From positions 1 through 10,278 of the forward strand of contig JAIOSY010000110.1 in the NCBI GenBank assembly GCA_021107375.1: 10,278 nt of DNA, read 5' to 3'. The translations under genes were made by a program, and so were the position numbers. The notes under the pieces are model-generated. The model saw only the letters and a list, made by a program, of their open reading frames with translations, was not told the DNA's origin and searched no databases. Below are positions 6,625 through 10,278 of the stretch, piece after piece. Positions within the stretch are counted from its first letter, which is position 1. The number at the start of each line of letters is the position of its first letter. This DNA is from Sulfurimonas sp. GTDB taxonomy: Bacteria > Campylobacterota > Campylobacteria > Campylobacterales > Sulfurimonadaceae.

Positions 6625-7843
6625 ATAACTTTAACCTATCTCCAATTTTTATTAAACTACCATCGATGTGATTAAATAGTCTAATATTTCTAATACTTAT
6701 CTTTTTCATCTTAGAAATAGACTCCAATGAATCTCCTCTTTTAACCATATAATAAGATTTCGTATCAAGTTTTGCGATTTTTCTACTACTATCTATTGGT
6801 ATTATAAGCTTTTGTCTCAATCTTAATCTATTAGTTTTTAATTTATTAAAGTCTTTAATTACCTTATATGAAACACCATATTTTTTACCAATATAAGAAA
6901 GATTATCACCACTTCGTACTATATGAACCTTATAAATATTTTGTATTGGTTCTTTAAAATAATTTTGCTTAAATTCAGATAACTTGATATAAGGGATATA
7001 AATATCATAATCATCAGCATAGGGTGGAACAAAATCATATTTTAAATGTCTATTTAGTTTTTGTAAATCCTTAAGAGGTATCTTTAAAAGCTTAGAAACC
7101 CTTCTAATAGATTCTCCACGAGGAAGCTTTATCGTAGCGATTGAATAAGCATTTGCACGATTTAAAAGGTACTCATACTCACTTTTAAGCATAAATTGTT
7201 CATCGGTACCTATTAATGCTAGTGCTACTATCTTTCTAATATAGTAGCGACTCTCCCTAGGAATATATTTTTTATCTTCATCCAATAAAATAGACAACTT
7301 ATCACTACCAGCTTTTTTGATAGCTTTACTTAATCTACCACCACCACAGTTGTAAGCAATAGCAGCAAGATACCACTTTCCAAATCGCTTATGTAAATAT
7401 GAAAGATATTTTGAAGCAGCTTTAGTCGATTTTATTAAGTCTCGTCTTTCATCTACATATTTATCTATTTTAAGATTATATAATTTACCAGTACCTGACA
7501 TAAACTGCCATAAACCTGATGCTTTTTTATTTGAGTAAGCCTTAGTTTTAAAATTTGATTCAGCCATAGCTAAATATAAAAACTCTTGAGGTATATTGTG
7601 TTTATTTAGTAGATTTTTTATAGTGGGTATAAAAATATAAGCATCACTCATAGTTTTAAAAAAATGTTTATTTTTTGAGATGCTTAAATTTTTAATTCGC
7701 ATCTCATTCATAATTGGATCATTTAAAAAAGAGGATTCAATATCTAATGATTCTAATAATTTTAATTCTTTATTATGATTAGATTCATATGTTAGACTTG
7801 CAAATAAAATAAATGGAAAAAGTAAAATTAATAAATATTTCAA
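6617..7843 (-). CDS. mltD: Membrane-bound lytic transglycosylase D-like, SLT plus LysM
   Basis: This 408-residue exported murein hydrolase cleaves the MurNAc-GlcNAc bond with formation of 1,6-anhydro ends. A signal peptide covers about residues 1-16 (FASL); there is no lipobox Cys. The SLT (goose-lysozyme-like) domain spans about 70-200, with catalytic E95 in AMAESNF, then GLWQFM (110-115) and AYNCGGGR (163-170). A divergent LysM-like segment (about 238-285, LPRGESIRRVSKLL then IYIP) precedes two typical LysM repeats (about 304-350 and 364-407) for peptidoglycan binding. The start is TTG (7841-7843) with AGAG at 7852-7855. The next in-frame ATG would remove the signal peptide, so TTG is favoured. 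It is the first gene after the only sizeable intergenic gap and overlaps rlpA. The symbol is by architecture; orthology to Escherichia coli MltD is likely. Confidence 0.92.
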   Translation of the reverse strand: MKYLLILLFPFILFASLTYESNHNKELKLLESLDIESSFLNDPIMNEMRIKNLSISKNKHFFKTMSDAYIFIPTIKNLLNKHNIPQEFLYLAMAESNFKTKAYSNKKASGLWQFMSGTGKLYNLKIDKYVDERRDLIKSTKAASKYLSYLHKRFGKWYLAAIAYNCGGGRLSKAIKKAGSDKLSILLDEDKKYIPRESRYYIRKIVALALIGTDEQFMLKSEYEYLLNRANAYSIATIKLPRGESIRRVSKLLKIPLKDLQKLNRHLKYDFVPPYADDYDIYIPYIKLSEFKQNYFKEPIQNIYKVHIVRSGDNLSYIGKKYGVSYKVIKDFNKLKTNRLRLRQKLIIPIDSSRKIAKLDTKSYYMVKRGDSLESISKMKKISIRNIRLFNHIDGSLIKIGDRLKLYE

Positions 7844-7876
7844 TTATAAAACTCTATATGTTAAATTTAATCTTTT

Positions 7877-7882
7877 ATTCTA
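7877..7882 (-). promoter_or_regulatory. Possible -10 box of an internal promoter before mltD
   Basis: The 78-nt tatD-mltD gap (7844-7921) is the only real intergenic DNA among the minus-strand genes. It contains TAGAAT, one base from TATAAT, preceded by a T-rich run and a TGG. Campylobacterota sigma-70 promoters often lack a clear -35 box and use upstream T-rich periodicity, so this is plausible. AT-rich DNA produces such matches easily, so confidence is low. Confidence 0.25.
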
Positions 7883-7921
7883 TCCAAAAAAGTATTAAAT
7901 TTCATATAAAGCTAATTAATA

Positions 7922-8698
7922 TTAAGAAATATTAAAGAGTTTTAGGGCATTTTGAGTAGTTATTTCTTTTATCTTTTTTGTACTTAATTCTAATATTTCA
8001 GAAATTCTATTTACAACAAAAGTTGTATAAAAAGGCTCATTTCTTTCCCCTCTATGAGGCGTTGGAGTCAGATAAGGTCCATCTGTTTCTATTAAAAGTT
8101 TGGCATGTGGGATTTTAGGTAAAACATTAATTAGTTTTTTAGCATTTTTAAATGTAACAACCCCACCAATTCCAAAATAAAAACCGTTATTTGCAAGACT
8201 TAGTAACTCCTCATCTGCATTATAACAGTGAAGTACCCCACCAACTTCAGAAGCTCCATTTTGGAGTAAAATCTCTTTAGAATCTCTTGAAGCATCTCTA
8301 ATATGAACTATCAAAGGCTTTTTATATTTTTTAGCCAACTCTATTTGAGAAATAAAAATCTCTTTTTGCTTTTGTTTTTCTTGCTCTTTTTCCTCATCAC
8401 TACCCTCTAAACGGTAATAATCAAGTCCACACTCACCAATAGCTACACACTTTTCATGATTTATATATTTATCAAAATCAAGATTTTCAAATGAATCCAT
8501 ATCATAAGGGTGAACACCAATAGCAAAATAGACATCTTTATATGTCTCAGCTATCTCAACAGCACGAGGAAGAGTTCTTGGATCTGCACCAGGAATAATA
8601 AACCTTTTAACCCCACCCTCTCTAGCACGATTTAAAACTTCATCTAAATCATCATCGTATCTTTTATCATCTAAATGTATATGCGTATCAACTATCAT
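7922..8698 (-). CDS. tatD: TatD-family metal-dependent DNase
   Basis: This 258-residue cytoplasmic TIM-barrel metallohydrolase belongs to the TatD/YcfH family, which has been linked to 3'-5' exonuclease activity on damaged DNA and to D-aminoacyl-tRNA deacylation; the physiological role here is not readable. The full metal-ligand set is visible: H6 and H8 (DTHIHLD), E89 in AIGECGLDYY, H132 in IVHIRDA, H157 in LHCYNA and D205 in IETDGPYL. The family's TPxPxRGxxNEP loop follows at about 211-222. A highly charged stretch (100-113, many Glu, Lys and Gln) replaces the usual shorter loop. The ATG has AGAG upstream and overlaps the stop of the small membrane-protein gene by 11 nt. Paralogues (YcfH, YjjV) cannot be separated with certainty. 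Confidence 0.93.
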   Translation of the reverse strand: MIVDTHIHLDDKRYDDDLDEVLNRAREGGVKRFIIPGADPRTLPRAVEIAETYKDVYFAIGVHPYDMDSFENLDFDKYINHEKCVAIGECGLDYYRLEGSDEEKEQEKQKQKEIFISQIELAKKYKKPLIVHIRDASRDSKEILLQNGASEVGGVLHCYNADEELLSLANNGFYFGIGGVVTFKNAKKLINVLPKIPHAKLLIETDGPYLTPTPHRGERNEPFYTTFVVNRISEILELSTKKIKEITTQNALKLFNIS

Positions 8699-8867
8699 TT
8701 TTATTCTCTTTTTCTTTTTTTAGTTTTTTAACATGCTGTATATTTCGTATCATTAAAAACACAAAAATTATTGAAACAAGTATAGCACCGCCGGATGCCA
8801 AATAATTCTCTGCCATAAAGAAGTTAAATCCTAACACTAAACCAACTATCGCTATTATAAAACACAT
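8688..8867 (-). CDS. Small two-helix membrane protein of unknown function
   Basis: This 59-residue frame fills what would otherwise be a 156-nt gap between recN and tatD. It runs from ATG 8865-8867 to TGA 8688-8690. It has two hydrophobic segments (about residues 3-17 and 27-40) joined by a short loop (AENYLASGG). A cytoplasmic tail rich in Lys and Glu follows (RNIQHVKKLKKEKE), so a hairpin with its C-terminus inside is expected. A GAGG at 8875-8878 sits 7 nt before the ATG. The gene overlaps the recN stop by 13 nt and the tatD start by 11 nt, the same style as the other junctions here. I recognise no family and propose no function. Good start signals, membrane character and overlap on both sides support a real gene. 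Confidence 0.75.
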   Translation of the reverse strand: MCFIIAIVGLVLGFNFFMAENYLASGGAILVSIIFVFLMIRNIQHVKKLKKEKENKNDS

Positions 8868-10278
8868 TTATTTGCCTCTAAAAGCTCTTTAGCAAATTTT
8901 TTAGCCTCACTGCTTACACTATCTCCACTTATTATTCTAGCAATCTCATCTATCTTACCATTTTCATCTAACTCTTTGGTTTTTGACTCATCACCATCCT
9001 TATACACTAAAAAATGCTGGTCTCCCATAGAGGTAAGCTGTGGTTGATGAGAGATTACATATATCTGAAAATACTTGGATAATTGTCTTAAAACCTTAGC
9101 AACACTCATAGACTCTTCACCACTAAGGTTTGCATCAATCTCATCAAGCATCAAAACACCACCATTTTGATTCATAAATTCAGATTTTAAAGCCAAAATA
9201 GCAAGTCTTAGACGATTAAACTCACCAGTACTGACTTTTTGAAGTTCAGTAGAGTTTAACCTGATTTTGAGCATATCTTTTCCAAAATAATCTAGTTCTA
9301 TCTCGTCTAGTTCAAGCTCAGCATCACGAAGATATAACTCTTTAAGGTATCTATTTAAATCATCTCTAAATGAATCCAACTCCACATGCCGAAGCTGTGA
9401 GATTTCAAAAGCTAAATCACCAACTATTTTATCAAGATCTAGAACTCTTTTTTGTAAATCGTCTTTTGTTATTTCAATATTTTCATATTTTTGTAACTCT
9501 AACTTCTTTTTCTCTTTGTATTCTAATGCTTCTTCTATACTTCCATATCGTCTTTTTAATCCACTAAGTTCCTCTATACGGTTTAAAACTTCTTCTATAT
9601 CAACATCATCAAGAGCTGAGAATCTATCTTGTGCATTATCTAAAATAGCTCTAAGCTCATTTATAGCGTCATCAAAAAATGAGCTGTTTATATCCAGTGA
9701 TTCTAAAGCACTTGAAACTTTAAATTCATGTTCAAAAATAGCATTTGCTTCCTCAATACTTTCTAAAACTTTTTCCTTTTTTGAAAGCTCTTTTTTTATT
9801 TTTAAGAGTTCTTCATCTTCAGATGGAGTTGGATTTATATCCTCTATCTTTTTTATCTCAAAAGCAGCGAATTCTCGAAGTTCAACTATCTTTTTTTCTT
9901 CCTCTTCTATCTTGTATAGCTCTTGTTTTAGCTCTTTATACTCATAAAAAGCATCTTTATATTTTTCTTTTTTATCATAAATATCATTAGATTTATTTTG
10001 AATCCTATCATCTAAAATAGATAATAAATTTTCATTCTCAAAATCACTAAAATCTTTTAAACTTAAGTGTCGTAAGTATTTTGAGCCAAGCGTTGACATA
10101 GATTTACGAGAGACTGTTTGGTTATTTATAAAGTATCTTGATTTTTCTTTTTTTATATGTTTAAAAACATTAATATCATCATTTTCTATCCCAGTCACAG
10201 CAGTATCTAACTTCCATGTAACACTAGACTCAAATAAAGATGCCTCACAAGAACTAGCCCCTAAAGAGGATAAAATAG
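8855..10278 (-). CDS. recN: DNA repair protein RecN, 5' end outside the window
   Basis: RecN is an SMC-like ATPase acting early in double-strand break repair. The frame is open to the window edge (473 residues visible), so the GTG at 10196-10198 is not the start. The N-terminal part with the Walker A loop lies upstream. Visible in order are the ARD-like N-lobe with KSRYFINNQ, a long coiled coil rich in Glu, Lys and Leu (about encoded 9970-9380, with a charged break in the middle), the ABC signature VSTGEFNRLRLA, Walker B with VLMLDEIDANLSGEES and the H-loop ISHQPQLTS. The signature reads STGE where most RecN proteins have SGGE. The total length is probably near 510, shorter than the 553 residues of Escherichia coli RecN. 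The stop overlaps the small membrane-protein gene by 13 nt. Confidence 0.94.
   Translation of the reverse strand, partial: ILSSLGASSCEASLFESSVTWKLDTAVTGIENDDINVFKHIKKEKSRYFINNQTVSRKSMSTLGSKYLRHLSLKDFSDFENENLLSILDDRIQNKSNDIYDKKEKYKDAFYEYKELKQELYKIEEEEKKIVELREFAAFEIKKIEDINPTPSEDEELLKIKKELSKKEKVLESIEEANAIFEHEFKVSSALESLDINSSFFDDAINELRAILDNAQDRFSALDDVDIEEVLNRIEELSGLKRRYGSIEEALEYKEKKKLELQKYENIEITKDDLQKRVLDLDKIVGDLAFEISQLRHVELDSFRDDLNRYLKELYLRDAELELDEIELDYFGKDMLKIRLNSTELQKVSTGEFNRLRLAILALKSEFMNQNGGVLMLDEIDANLSGEESMSVAKVLRQLSKYFQIYVISHQPQLTSMGDQHFLVYKDGDESKTKELDENGKIDEIARIISGDSVSSEAKKFAKELLEANKCVL
8875..8878 (-). promoter_or_regulatory. Ribosome-binding site of the 59-residue membrane protein
   Basis: GAGG lies 7 nt before the ATG at 8867, within the last codons of recN. 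It supports both the existence and the start of the short gene. Confidence 0.6.

Noticed and set aside
7915..7935. Repeated AATATT around the tatD stop as a terminator stem
   Set aside because: The stem would be only A-T pairs with no U-run, which is too weak and expected by chance in such AT-rich DNA.
9516..9990. Long plus-strand frames (81 and 143 codons) opposite recN
   Set aside because: They are antisense to the recN coiled coil and rich in Ser and Phe, as expected from the reverse of Glu/Lys-rich codons. They have no family resemblance or ribosome site.
8855..10198. GTG at 10196-10198 as the recN start
   Set aside because: The frame continues to the window end with RecN-like sequence, and the Walker A region must still lie upstream.

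Overview
The window reads as chromosomal DNA of a Campylobacterota (epsilonproteobacterial) species, most like the free-living Sulfurimonas/Sulfurovum/Arcobacter type. This rests on the low GC content, the densely overlapping genes, and a gene order and protein style I associate with that phylum: short RecN with an STGE-type signature, monofunctional HisB, KdsC-LptC-LptA-EngB, a short ArgA-type acetyltransferase, and a small MreD-like protein before PBP2. The genus is not resolved. I see no mobile element, CRISPR array, tRNA, rRNA or sign of recent transfer.

Layout. Positions 1-409 (+ strand) hold the 3' end of a Na+/Ca2+-exchanger-family antiporter. It converges on everything else at a perfect 15-bp inverted repeat (412-449). 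From 423 to the window end, all genes lie on the minus strand. In transcription order they are: recN (5' end outside the window), an unlisted 59-residue two-helix membrane protein, tatD, a 78-nt gap, mltD-like, rlpA, hisB, kdsC, lptC, lptA, engB, argA-like, an mreD-like gene and mrdA (PBP2). Most junctions overlap (ATGA overlaps at hisB/kdsC and mreD/mrdA) or are separated by 1-3 nt, which suggests one or two polycistronic units. The only stretch of real intergenic DNA is the 78 nt before mltD, so no gene-free stretch exceeds 300 bases.

Function. The downstream unit is mainly a cell-envelope cluster. It covers peptidoglycan cleavage (MltD, RlpA), lateral-wall synthesis (MreD-like, PBP2), the Kdo branch of LPS synthesis (KdsC) and LPS transport (LptC, LptA). 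Two amino-acid genes (hisB, argA) and a ribosome-assembly GTPase (engB) are embedded in it.

The most notable anomaly is in argA. An in-frame TAA (2719-2721) ends the acetyltransferase just before a still-intact 25-codon tail carrying a Cys-x2-Cys-x5-Cys motif typical of short ArgA proteins. This looks like a fresh nonsense change or a sequence error. No clearly undescribed multi-gene system is present; the remaining points are small genes, start choices and residue-level features.
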